Shown: positions 16,719 to 24,628 of the stretch, one piece after another
Position numbering within the stretch: position 1 is the stretch's first letter
Layout: each line of letters starts with the position of its first letter
Origin: Photobacterium aquimaris
Lineage (GTDB): Bacteria; Pseudomonadota; Gammaproteobacteria; Enterobacterales; Vibrionaceae
Length of the DNA stretch: 64,000 bases
Reading direction: 5' to 3'
Assembly (NCBI RefSeq): GCF_002954455.1
Contig: NZ_MSCC01000003.1
Location: forward strand, 215,900 to 279,899
Translations under genes and position numbers: made by a program
Notes under the pieces: generated by a model
What the model was told of the DNA's origin: nothing
The model's database searches: none
The model's input: the letters and a program-made list of their open reading frames with translations, nothing else

Positions 16719-16737
16719 CAACGTATTTATTACGTTG
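16719..16737. promoter_or_regulatory. Palindrome in the lpxM-tetR divergent region, possible operator
   Basis: CAACGTA-TTTAT-TACGTTG is a perfect 7-bp inverted repeat with a 5-base spacer, 49 bases upstream of lpxM and 230 bases upstream of the TetR-family gene. Size and symmetry suit a TetR-type operator, but no binding site for this regulator is known to me. The rest of this 296-base gap shows no gene; a second small inverted repeat (TGAGT-AATG-ACTCA) lies near 16828. Confidence 0.4.
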
Positions 16738-16966
16738 TTATTACCACTGCTATTTGTATATTCTACCGTTATTGAACTGAAGGTAAAATGGTAATTAAAT
16801 CAACTATTCATCCTATGTATTAATACTGAGTAATGACTCATTTTTTAGCAATTGGGCATTATTTATATTGGTAGCTGAAGTCATGGCTTTTATTACCTTA
16901 CTCAGATGATAAATCTTAAATTATGATAACATTATATCTACAGCAAGGGCGAAGGATGATAATAAA

Positions 16967-17638
16967 ATGAAAACCCGCGATCGAATTATTCATGCAGCAT
17001 TGGCGTTGTTTAATGAACACGGTGAACCCAATGTCACCACCAACCATATTGCTGCTGATTTAGGGATCAGCCCTGGTAATCTGTATTATCATTTTCGCAA
17101 TAAAGGACAAATTATTCATTGCATCTTTGACCAGTATGCAATTGATTTAAAAGTTAGTTTTGAGCCAATGAATGTTGTTGAAACCATCGAAGATAGCTTA
17201 TTACGTTATCTTGATGCGGTGTTTCTGTTGATGTGGCGTTACCGATTTTTCTATGCCAATTTACCTGACATTCTACGTCGAGACGCGACTTTACAGGCTA
17301 AATACCTAGCGGTTCAAAATCAACTTCAGCTCAATATTAGTCAAATAATGATCAATTTTCGTGATGCTGGTCTGCTTGCATTAGCGGATGTTGATCTCAA
17401 AGTATTGGCAGATACGTTAAAACTGGTGGCTTCATCATGGATCAGTTATCAAACCACTCAGGTAGCGGGTGCTAAAATTACCCAAACCGTGATTTATCAT
17501 GGTGTACAACAGATGCTTAATATCGTGCGACCATTGGCGACCGAGCTTGGTCAGCAGCGGGTAACAACATTGCAGCACTATTATTTAGAACAAGAACAAC
17601 AGTATTTAGAGCAACAGCAGAAGATCACTAGCAGTTAA
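16967..17638 (+). CDS. TetR/AcrR family transcriptional regulator
   Basis: 223 residues. The N-terminal helix-turn-helix is obvious (RIIHAALALFNEHGEPNVTTNHIAADLGISPGNLYYHF in overlapping parts, about residues 6-43), with the typical YYHFRNKGQI end. The C-terminal ligand domain is all-helical and ends in a Gln/Glu-rich tail (EQEQQYLEQQQK). It is a monocistronic gene divergent from lpxM and convergent with envC. The ligand and regulon cannot be read from sequence; control of lpxM or itself is a reasonable guess. It is not SlmA, which normally sits near coaBC-dut. Confidence 0.88.
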   Translation: MKTRDRIIHAALALFNEHGEPNVTTNHIAADLGISPGNLYYHFRNKGQIIHCIFDQYAIDLKVSFEPMNVVETIEDSLLRYLDAVFLLMWRYRFFYANLPDILRRDATLQAKYLAVQNQLQLNISQIMINFRDAGLLALADVDLKVLADTLKLVASSWISYQTTQVAGAKITQTVIYHGVQQMLNIVRPLATELGQQRVTTLQHYYLEQEQQYLEQQQKITSS

Positions 17639-17647
17639 TAACCATTG

Positions 17648-17678
17648 AACAAGGTTGGCCTGATAGACCAACCTTGTT
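17648..17678. terminator. Bidirectional hairpin between the TetR gene and envC
   Basis: AACAAGGTTGG pairs perfectly with CCAACCTTGTT over a 9-base loop, midway between two convergent genes. The T runs are short, so termination strength is uncertain. Confidence 0.7.
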
Positions 17679-17692
17679 GACGAGATATTATA

Positions 17693-18985
17693 CTAGCGTC
17701 GTAACCATGGGCGTGGATCAACCGGTGTGCCTTTGCGGCGGATCTGGAAGTACAAACCAGGCTGTTCTTGGCCACCACTGTCACCAACCAACGCTATTGG
17801 CTCACCAGCTTGTACTGAATCACCAATCTTCTTGAGTAGCGTTTGGTTATAGCCGTAGAAACTCATATCACCTTTACCATGATCGATGGCTATCATCAGA
17901 CCATAACCGCGTAACCAATCAGCAAATACTACTTTACCTGAGTAAATCGCTTTTACTTGGCTACCAATAGGTTGACTGATCACCATGCCTTTCCAGTGCA
18001 ACTCACGTTGTAATGGCGCACCATAATTGTGAATGATCGGCCCTCGTAGTGGCCATATCAGCTTACCTTTGTGGCTAGATAAGCCATCCATAGGGACTTG
18101 CATTTTAGCGTAACGAGCATTGAGCTGTTTTGCTTGTGCTTCTGCAATGGCTTTGGCTTTGGCTTCTTTCGCTGCAGCAATTCGCGCTTGAGCTTCTGCT
18201 TCAGCTTTGGCGCGAGCAGCAGCTTCAGCTTTAGCACGTGCAATGGCTTCAGCTTTGGCTTTGGCAATGGCCTCAAGCATATTTTTTTCATCAGCGCGCA
18301 GATCAGCCAGTGCTTCAGTGCTGGTATGGATCTGTGCTTTTATTTTATTGAGCGTCAATTGGCGTGATTGTTGCTGGTCATCAAGCTGTTGCTTTTGTTG
18401 GTTAAGCTCAGTAAGTGCTTGTTGTTTTTGTGTTTTTTGTTCATCTAAAGTGTGAATTTTAAGCTGCAATTCAGTTTTGGTCGCATCAAGCATATCAATG
18501 GCATTTGCGCGCGCTTTACTGACATATTCAGCATAGGTTGTCATTCGATCTAATTTTGCTGAATTTTCACCACTGAGAAGATTGGCGATATCACTGTTAT
18601 TACCTTGACGATATTGAGCATTAATCAAGGTTTTGAGCACACTAAGTTGTTGCTGCTGTTGTTGTTGTAACTGTTGTAATTGATCTTCTAACTTGGTGAT
18701 TGACTGAGTTAGGGCAGCTAACTGGTCATTGGTTTGGTGGATTTTATTTGCAGTTTGAGCGATATCCAGTTCACGTTGTTTAAGTTGTTTTTGTAATGCA
18801 ACATAGTTTTGCTGATTACTGTCGAGCTGATTTTTTTGGCGTGATATTTCCTGTTTTACGCCATCAAGCTGTTTTTGACTGGATGCTGCACATGGGGCTG
18901 CAAAAACCACACATAGAAAAGCGCCAGTGCATAAAGCACTGGCGCGGATTTTTAGGTTGAGGTGTCTATTAATAATATCCCGCAT
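17693..18985 (-). CDS. envC: Murein hydrolase activator EnvC
   Basis: 430 residues: an N-terminal signal peptide (hydrophobic LCTGAFLCVVFAAPCAASS, about 18-36), a long Gln/Lys-rich coiled coil (about 38-280) and a C-terminal LytM/M23 domain (about 310-430). The LytM zinc residues are degenerate (LYFQIRRKG in place of an HxH motif), as in EnvC, which activates AmiA and AmiB at the septum instead of cutting murein itself. An Ala/Lys/Glu-rich repeat (AKAEAIARAKAEAAARAKAE) extends the coiled coil. It follows gpmI by 7 bases, the same pairing as in E. coli. Confidence 0.95.
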   Translation of the reverse strand: MRDIINRHLNLKIRASALCTGAFLCVVFAAPCAASSQKQLDGVKQEISRQKNQLDSNQQNYVALQKQLKQRELDIAQTANKIHQTNDQLAALTQSITKLEDQLQQLQQQQQQQLSVLKTLINAQYRQGNNSDIANLLSGENSAKLDRMTTYAEYVSKARANAIDMLDATKTELQLKIHTLDEQKTQKQQALTELNQQKQQLDDQQQSRQLTLNKIKAQIHTSTEALADLRADEKNMLEAIAKAKAEAIARAKAEAAARAKAEAEAQARIAAAKEAKAKAIAEAQAKQLNARYAKMQVPMDGLSSHKGKLIWPLRGPIIHNYGAPLQRELHWKGMVISQPIGSQVKAIYSGKVVFADWLRGYGLMIAIDHGKGDMSFYGYNQTLLKKIGDSVQAGEPIALVGDSGGQEQPGLYFQIRRKGTPVDPRPWLRR

Positions 18986-18992
18986 GGGATAA

Positions 18993-20534
18993 TTATTTCA
19001 GATTGTATAGCACCTGACCAGACATCTCTGCTGGGATTTCGATATCTGTTAGCGACAGCATTGTTGGCGCTAGATCAGAAAGCTTACCATCAGACTTAAG
19101 ATCAAGGTTTTTATTACCTACGTAAATTAATGGTACTGGTAAGTTAGTGTGTGCAGTATGGATACCACCCGTTTCAGGGTTGATCATCATTTCTGCGTTA
19201 CCGTGGTCAGCTGTGATTAATAATTGACCATCCATTTCTTTGATTGCAGCAACAACTTGACCAATGCAGCTATCAAGTGCTTCACACGCTTTAACAGCAG
19301 CATCATAAACGCCAGTATGACCGACCATGTCACCGTTAGGGTAGTTACAGATAATAACGTCAAATTCGCCACTCTTAATTGCAGCGACTAATTTTTCAGT
19401 TAGTTCTGGTGAACTCATTTCTGGTTGAAGATCGTAAGTTGCCACTTTTGGTGATGCAACTAATGAGCGTGACTCACCATCAAACTCGTCTTCTTTACCG
19501 CCGTTAAAGAAGAAAGTAACGTGGGCGTATTTTTCAGTTTCAGAAATACGTAGCTGTTTTTTACCTTTCTTTGATAGCCACTCACCTAAAGTATTTTCTA
19601 GGCTTGCAGGCGCAAAAGCTGTGGTTAGTTCAATGTCAGCAGCGTACTGAGTTAACATTACAAAATCAGCTAACTGTGGGAACTGTGCGCGAGCAAAGTC
19701 AGTAAATCCAGTCTCAAACGTACGGGTAATTTCGCGGGCACGGTCAGCACGGTAGTTCATGAAGATAACGCTATCGCCATCTGCCATGATTGCAGCTTCC
19801 TGGCCTTCAGCACGTAATTCAGTTGCTTTAACGAACTCATCGTTTTCACTGCGCTCGTAAGCTGCCGCTAGACCTTCTGTTGCATTAGCAAAGGTAAACT
19901 CACCTTTAGCAGCAGTAAGTAAGTTGTAAGCAACTTCAACGCGATCCCAGTTGTTATCACGATCCATTGCGTAGTAACGACCCACTAGAGAAGCTGTACG
20001 GCCTTTACCTAGCTTGGCAAATAGGGCATCAAAACGCTCTAGTGAATGTTGTGCACTACGTGGTGGTGTATCACGACCATCAAGGAATGCGTGTAGGTAG
20101 ATTTTCTCTGCGCCACGTTTTGCCGCCATTTCAATAGCTGCAGCAATGTGATCTTCATGGCTGTGTACGCCACCTGGAGATACAAGACCTAAAATATGAA
20201 CCGCTTTACCTGCATTTACTGCTTTATCAATCGCATTAACCAGTGCTTCGTTTTCAAAAAACTCACCATCGCCAATTGCTTTAGTAATACGAGTAAGATC
20301 TTGATATACCACACGACCAGCGCCGATATTGGTATGACCCACTTCAGAGTTACCCATTTGGCCTTCAGGTAGACCAACTTCTAGGCCTGATGCTGCGATA
20401 AGCGTATTTGGATTGTTTGCCATTAACGCATCCATTACTGGTGTGTTAGCGTTTGCAATCGCGTTATTAGCGTTATCTTCGCGGTAGCCCCAGCCATCTA
20501 GAATAACAAGTGCAAGTGGTTTCTTCGCAGACAT
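18993..20534 (-). CDS. gpmI: 2,3-bisphosphoglycerate-independent phosphoglycerate mutase
   Basis: 513 residues, the normal length for iPGM. Asp13 (ILDGWGYR) and Ser63 (GNSEVGHTNIGAGRVV) are the alkaline-phosphatase-superfamily metal ligand and the phosphoserine nucleophile; ITADHGNAEMM supplies later metal ligands. It interconverts 3- and 2-phosphoglycerate with Mn. envC lies 7 bases downstream and is probably cotranscribed. The 5' leader has a 14-bp inverted repeat (20566-20617) that could be an operator or RNA structure. Confidence 0.97.
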   Translation of the reverse strand: MSAKKPLALVILDGWGYREDNANNAIANANTPVMDALMANNPNTLIAASGLEVGLPEGQMGNSEVGHTNIGAGRVVYQDLTRITKAIGDGEFFENEALVNAIDKAVNAGKAVHILGLVSPGGVHSHEDHIAAAIEMAAKRGAEKIYLHAFLDGRDTPPRSAQHSLERFDALFAKLGKGRTASLVGRYYAMDRDNNWDRVEVAYNLLTAAKGEFTFANATEGLAAAYERSENDEFVKATELRAEGQEAAIMADGDSVIFMNYRADRAREITRTFETGFTDFARAQFPQLADFVMLTQYAADIELTTAFAPASLENTLGEWLSKKGKKQLRISETEKYAHVTFFFNGGKEDEFDGESRSLVASPKVATYDLQPEMSSPELTEKLVAAIKSGEFDVIICNYPNGDMVGHTGVYDAAVKACEALDSCIGQVVAAIKEMDGQLLITADHGNAEMMINPETGGIHTAHTNLPVPLIYVGNKNLDLKSDGKLSDLAPTMLSLTDIEIPAEMSGQVLYNLK

Positions 20535-20908
20535 ATGCTGTCCCTCTTCGAATTAAATAAAATACATCAATTACCTTAATAGGCGCAGTGTATAACGCAC
20601 CGTTTAAGGTAATTGATATAATAATTATCATGATTTTACTACAAAAGCACATTAAAGCAGTAGCAGTAGATGCAACTAAATCATCGCATAGCTATTTATA
20701 CTGTGAGTCGAATATAGGCATTTATTGATTAAAGTGTAAGTCCTAGATCACAGTTTTTTTCTATTTCATTGATAGGTCATTAGTCAATAAGCTTTTATAC
20801 TCAAGGGTGCTGTTACAAGATCAGCATCCTAGGTATACTCACACTCATTTTTTTAGCCCCGTCATATCATGGCTGGCAGTAGCTAACCATGACAAAAGAG
20901 TAAAGTAA
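20535..20908. other. gpmI-yibN divergent intergenic region
   Basis: 374 bases with no supported gene. It holds the gpmI leader inverted repeat (20566-20617), promoter-like AT-rich sequence for both genes (for example TATACT at 20834-20839 on the plus strand), and no clear operator for a named regulator. Confidence 0.6.
20566..20617. repeat. 14-bp inverted repeat in the gpmI leader
   Basis: ATCAATTACCTTAA (20566-20579) and TTAAGGTAATTGAT (20604-20617) are perfect reverse complements separated by 24 bases. The spacer contains GGCGC...GCACC partial pairing and, on the minus strand, a TATACA sequence resembling a -10 element. It starts 32 bases upstream of the gpmI start codon. It could be a two-arm operator around the promoter or a long stem in the 5' untranslated RNA. 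Confidence 0.75.
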
Positions 20909-21346
20909 ATGCATCAATATATTGAATTTCTAACCAGTAACCCTGTTTTATCATTAGCTTGGATTGGTATTGTAGTTGCACTGATCAGCTCGGTGGTGAA
21001 GGAGAAAAATGCCAAATACAAAACGATTAGCATTAATGAAGCAACCGCGTTAGTGAATAACGAAGACGGTGTATTCCTTGATATTCGTAACCGTGAAGAT
21101 TTTCGTAAAGGTCATATTGTAGGCTCAGTTCACATTTTACCAAGCCAAATTCAACGTCAGAACACTCCAGAGCTTGAAAAACACAAAGCTGCCCCAATTA
21201 TTGTTGTATGTAAGACAGGTCAAACAGCACAAGAGAGTGCAAACCAGTTAAGTAAAGATGGTTTTACTAATGTTAGCGTTTTAAAAGACGGTCTTATTGC
21301 TTGGAATGAAGCAAACTTACCGCTTGTTGCAAGCAAGAAAAAATAA
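20909..21346 (+). CDS. yibN: Rhodanese-domain membrane protein (YibN-like)
   Basis: 145 residues: an N-terminal membrane segment (LSLAWIGIVVALISSVV, about 14-30) followed by a single rhodanese domain with DIRNREDFRKGHIVGSVHI and the active-site loop CKTGQTA, where the cysteine would carry a persulfide. It matches E. coli YibN in length, topology and position before secB-gpsA-cysE. The biochemical substrate is not established. grxC, which separates yibN from secB in E. coli, is absent here. Confidence 0.92.
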   Translation: MHQYIEFLTSNPVLSLAWIGIVVALISSVVKEKNAKYKTISINEATALVNNEDGVFLDIRNREDFRKGHIVGSVHILPSQIQRQNTPELEKHKAAPIIVVCKTGQTAQESANQLSKDGFTNVSVLKDGLIAWNEANLPLVASKKK

Positions 21347-21476
21347 TTGTATTCGATGTGACTTTGCAGCTTGTTGAGTGTGAAGGCATGATTCAAATTG
21401 ATGCAGCCTGTGGAATTCACAGTTGCTAGTATAATTAATAGCTCGTGGTAGCGAGTATTTATAAAGGACTCCAAAA

Positions 21477-21947
21477 ATGGCTGAAGCAGCAAATACCGAA
21501 GCACAACAAAACTTCCAAATTCAACGCGTATTCCTAAAAGATGTGTCTTTTGAAGCGCCAAACTCACCTGACGTATTCCAAAAAGAATGGAATCCAGATG
21601 TGAAATTGGATCTTGATACTCAAAGCCGTGAATTAGCTGAAGGTGTATATGAAGTCGTACTTCGTCTGACCGTAACAGTGAAGAACGAAGAAGAAAATGC
21701 ATTCCTATGTGAAGTTCAGCAAGGTGGTATTTTCACTGTTGCTGGTATGGAAGCACCACAACTAGCACATTGCCTAGGCGCATTCTGCCCGAACATTTTG
21801 TTCCCATATGCACGTGAAACAATTTCTAGCCTAGTAGTTAAAGGTACGTTCCCACAATTGAACCTAGCACCAGTAAACTTTGATGCTTTATTCATGAACT
21901 ACCTAGAAAACCAAGCTGAAGCAAATACTGCTAATTCAGAAGCTTAA
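21477..21947 (+). CDS. secB: Protein-export chaperone SecB
   Basis: 156 residues, near the E. coli length of 155. FQIQRVFLKDVSFEAPNSPD, then FTVAGMEAPQLAHCLGAFCP and LFPYARETISSLV are the conserved SecB segments that build the tetramer and the SecA-binding surface. It keeps presecretory proteins unfolded and hands them to SecA. AAAGGA precedes the ATG. It is followed 19 bases later by gpsA. Confidence 0.97.
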   Translation: MAEAANTEAQQNFQIQRVFLKDVSFEAPNSPDVFQKEWNPDVKLDLDTQSRELAEGVYEVVLRLTVTVKNEEENAFLCEVQQGGIFTVAGMEAPQLAHCLGAFCPNILFPYARETISSLVVKGTFPQLNLAPVNFDALFMNYLENQAEANTANSEA

Positions 21948-21966
21948 TTTGTAAAAAGTGACCAAT

Positions 21967-22980
21967 ATGATGAACGTTAATAATACGATTTCGATGGCAG
22001 TGTTAGGGGCTGGATCTTACGGTACAGCATTAGCAATTGCATTAGCCAGAAATGGTGCCAATGTCATTTTGTGGGGTCATGAACCTCAACATATGGCGCA
22101 ATTGGAAATCGATCGTGCCAATGAAGCGTTTCTTCCTGGAGTAAGTTTTCCTGATTCGCTAATTCTAACCTCAGACTTACAAGCCGCTGTTGAAGGCAGT
22201 CGTGATGTGTTGGTGGTTGTACCGAGCCATGTTTTTGGTAATGTACTTATGCAAATGAAACCTTTTTTACGTCCAGACTCTCGTATCTGCTGGGCAACAA
22301 AAGGGCTTGAACCTAATACAGGACGTTTACTTAAAGACGTTGCAGTTGAGGTTTTAGGCGACAAAATACCGTTAGCGGTGTTGTCAGGGCCTACGTTTGC
22401 TAAAGAATTAGCCGCAGGTATGCCAACGGCGATTGCCGTTTCTTCACCGAATACCGAGTTTGTAGCTGATCTGCAACAAAAAATTCATTGTGATAAGACA
22501 TTTCGTGTTTATAGCAATAGTGATTTTATTGGTATGCAGTTAGGCGGTGCGGTGAAAAATGTGATCGCGATTGGTGCAGGTATGTCTGATGGTATTGGTT
22601 TTGGTGCCAATGCGCGGACTGCACTTATCACGCGTGGTTTGGCTGAAATGTGTCGCTTAGGTGCAGCACTTGGCGCGCAACCAGAAACCTTTATGGGTAT
22701 GGCCGGTTTAGGTGATTTAGTGCTGACATGTACTGATAACCAATCACGTAATCGTCGTTTTGGCTTAGCTCTGGGCCATGGTAGCAGTGTCGAGCAAGCT
22801 CAACAGGATATTGGTCAAACAGTAGAAGGTTATCGTAACACCAAAGAAGTGTGGTTATTGGCTCAACGTCATCAAGTTGAAATGCCAATTACTGAGCAAA
22901 TTTATCAAGTGCTTTATCTTGGTAAAGATGCCCGCGAAGCAGCAAAAGACTTACTTGCACGTGAGAAAAAGTACGAATAA
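21967..22980 (+). CDS. gpsA: Glycerol-3-phosphate dehydrogenase [NAD(P)+]
   Basis: About 337 residues. VLGAGSYGTALAIALARNG binds NAD(P), SGPTFAKELAAGMPTA and QLGGAVKNVIAIGAGMSDG hold the catalytic lysine region, and MAGLGDLVLTCTDNQSRNRR is the family signature. It makes sn-glycerol-3-phosphate from dihydroxyacetone phosphate for phospholipids. The start is uncertain: GTG at 21958 and ATGs at 21967 and 21970 are all in frame, without a strong ribosome binding site to decide. Confidence 0.95.
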   Translation: MMNVNNTISMAVLGAGSYGTALAIALARNGANVILWGHEPQHMAQLEIDRANEAFLPGVSFPDSLILTSDLQAAVEGSRDVLVVVPSHVFGNVLMQMKPFLRPDSRICWATKGLEPNTGRLLKDVAVEVLGDKIPLAVLSGPTFAKELAAGMPTAIAVSSPNTEFVADLQQKIHCDKTFRVYSNSDFIGMQLGGAVKNVIAIGAGMSDGIGFGANARTALITRGLAEMCRLGAALGAQPETFMGMAGLGDLVLTCTDNQSRNRRFGLALGHGSSVEQAQQDIGQTVEGYRNTKEVWLLAQRHQVEMPITEQIYQVLYLGKDAREAAKDLLAREKKYE

Positions 22981-23015
22981 AGTTGCTTGTTGAGGGTGAT
23001 AACTGGTATCTATTG

Positions 23016-23047
23016 AATAACGCGAGCTTAGGCTCGCGTTATTTTTT
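23016..23047 (+). terminator. Intrinsic terminator after gpsA
   Basis: AATAACGCGAGC pairs perfectly with GCTCGCGTTATT across TTAG, followed by a T run. It separates gpsA from cysE, which therefore needs its own promoter, whereas in E. coli the genes are closely linked. Confidence 0.9.
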
Positions 23048-23178
23048 ATAACTGTACTAAAATACAATAATGTTCAGTGGATTGATTGTGGAAAGTCATT
23101 CAGCCGCCACTGTTACTGAAGTCATGGCTGTTGATGGTCGTGGAAGTGATTACAATATAGAGTGAAGTCGAGGAACTT

Positions 23179-23994
23179 GTGAAGGAATGTCAGCAATATC
23201 AATTATGGCTAGCGATTGAGCAAGAAGCACGACAGCAAGCCGAACAAGAACCTATGCTTGCTAGCTTTTATCATGCCACTATTATCAAGCATGAAAATTT
23301 AGCTTCAGCATTGAGTTACATCTTAGCCAATAAATTGGCAACACCATCAATGCCAGCGATGGCAGTACGTGAAGTAATAGAAGAAGCTTTCGTTAGTGAT
23401 AGTAATATCGTTGAAGCTGCAGCTTGTGATATTCGAGCGGTTGTTGAACGCGATCCCGCGATTGATGCTTATTCTATTCCATTACTTTACCTAAAGGGCT
23501 GTCATGCTCTACAGGGTTATCGTGTCGCTAATTGGCTGTGGAAGCAAAATCGCAAAGCGTTAGCGGTTTATTTACAAAATCAAATTTCGGTGGCGTGTCA
23601 GGTTGATGTGCATCCTGCTGCGAAGATTGGCTGTGGGATTATGTTTGACCATGCAACGGGAATTGTGATTGGTGAAACAGCCGTAATTGAAGATGAAGTG
23701 TCGATCCTACAGGATGTTACCTTAGGTGGTACCGGTAAAGAAAGTGGCGATCGCCATCCTAAAATTCGCCAAGGAGTGATGATAGGTGCGGGTGCCAAGG
23801 TGCTGGGTAATATTGAAGTGGGGGTCGGAGCTAAGATTGGTGCGTGCTCAGTGGTATTAGAATCCGTACCGCCACACACTACTGTGGCTGGTGTGCCTGC
23901 GATCATTCTTGGTCGACCAAAAACAGCAAAACCAGCGACTGAAATGGATCAGCAATTTAATGGCAGTAACGAGCCATTTACTCATATCGATTAA
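23179..23994 (+). CDS. cysE: Serine O-acetyltransferase
   Basis: 271 residues, nearly the E. coli length (273). The N-terminal helical domain (EPMLASFYHATIIKHENLASALSY) is followed by a left-handed beta-helix of hexapeptide repeats with VDVHPAAKIGCGIMFDHATG, the catalytic histidine segment, and DRHPKIRQGVMIGAGAKVLG. The C-terminal tail binds cysteine for feedback inhibition. It commits serine to cysteine synthesis. The start is GTG at 23179, preceded by GAGGAA. Order secB-gpsA-cysE-trmL is conserved with E. coli. Confidence 0.96.
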   Translation: MKECQQYQLWLAIEQEARQQAEQEPMLASFYHATIIKHENLASALSYILANKLATPSMPAMAVREVIEEAFVSDSNIVEAAACDIRAVVERDPAIDAYSIPLLYLKGCHALQGYRVANWLWKQNRKALAVYLQNQISVACQVDVHPAAKIGCGIMFDHATGIVIGETAVIEDEVSILQDVTLGGTGKESGDRHPKIRQGVMIGAGAKVLGNIEVGVGAKIGACSVVLESVPPHTTVAGVPAIILGRPKTAKPATEMDQQFNGSNEPFTHID

Positions 23995-24021
23995 GCAATA
24001 GTATTGACGCTATAGCGAATT

Positions 24022-24043
24022 AAGGCGATCAAATGATCGCCTT
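24022..24043. terminator. Bidirectional terminator between cysE and trmL
   Basis: AAGGCGATCA pairs perfectly with TGATCGCCTT around a 2-base centre, followed by T-rich sequence on the plus strand, between convergent genes. Confidence 0.82.
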
Positions 24044-24067
24044 GATTGTTTTTATTTGGCAGAAATT

Positions 24068-24532
24068 TTAGATAGCACCGTTAAAATCTAGCTGACGCCA
24101 AGCTTCAAAAGCAATGACCGCCACAGCATTGGATAAGTTTAAGCTGCGGCTATCGGGTTGCATTGGAATACGTAACCGTTGTTCTAGAGGTAAGCTCGCA
24201 ATAAATTCAGCGGGTAAGCCACGTGTTTCTGGACCAAATAACAACACATCACCTTCAGCAAATTCGGCATTAACGTGGTAGTTAGTGGTTTTGGTGGTAC
24301 AAGCAAAAATACGTCGCCCCGCCATAGCCTCCATAAAAGCATCAAAGTTTTTATGACGAAACACATGGGTGAGATCATGATAATCTAAACCGGCGCGACG
24401 CAGTTTTTTTTCTTCTAAATCAAACCCTAGCGGTTCAATTAAATGTAAATTGGCACCACAATTAGCGCTAAGGCGAATAATATTGCCAGTGTTAGGGGCG
24501 ATTTCAGGTTCATATAACGCAATATCAAACAT
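24068..24532 (-). CDS. trmL: tRNA (cytidine/uridine-34 2'-O)-methyltransferase
   Basis: 154 residues, a compact SPOUT-family enzyme. The N-terminal MFDIALYEPEIAPNTGNIIR and the knot-forming LLFGPETRGLPAEFI and RIPMQPDSRSLNLSNAVAVI are diagnostic. It methylates the wobble base of tRNA-Leu isoacceptors. E. coli TrmL has 157 residues and also lies next to cysE. Confidence 0.96.
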   Translation of the reverse strand: MFDIALYEPEIAPNTGNIIRLSANCGANLHLIEPLGFDLEEKKLRRAGLDYHDLTHVFRHKNFDAFMEAMAGRRIFACTTKTTNYHVNAEFAEGDVLLFGPETRGLPAEFIASLPLEQRLRIPMQPDSRSLNLSNAVAVIAFEAWRQLDFNGAI

Positions 24533-24628
24533 AGTTATTCTGCTTTATTTGGTGCAAAAAGATGGCATATTGTGACAAGCACAACGTCAACAAGCAATCA
24601 TCTTTATGCACGAAGTTAAGCTTGATGG

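Noticed and set aside
18098..18455. Two overlapping plus-strand frames opposite the repeat region of envC
   Set aside because: Their Phe/Ser/Cys and Ala/Ser-rich composition simply mirrors the AKAEA repeat of envC in other frames.
20735..20752. CRP-like sequence TGTAAGTCCTAGATCACA upstream of yibN
   Set aside because: Only the right half-site matches; the left half and spacing do not fit TGTGA-N6-TCACA.
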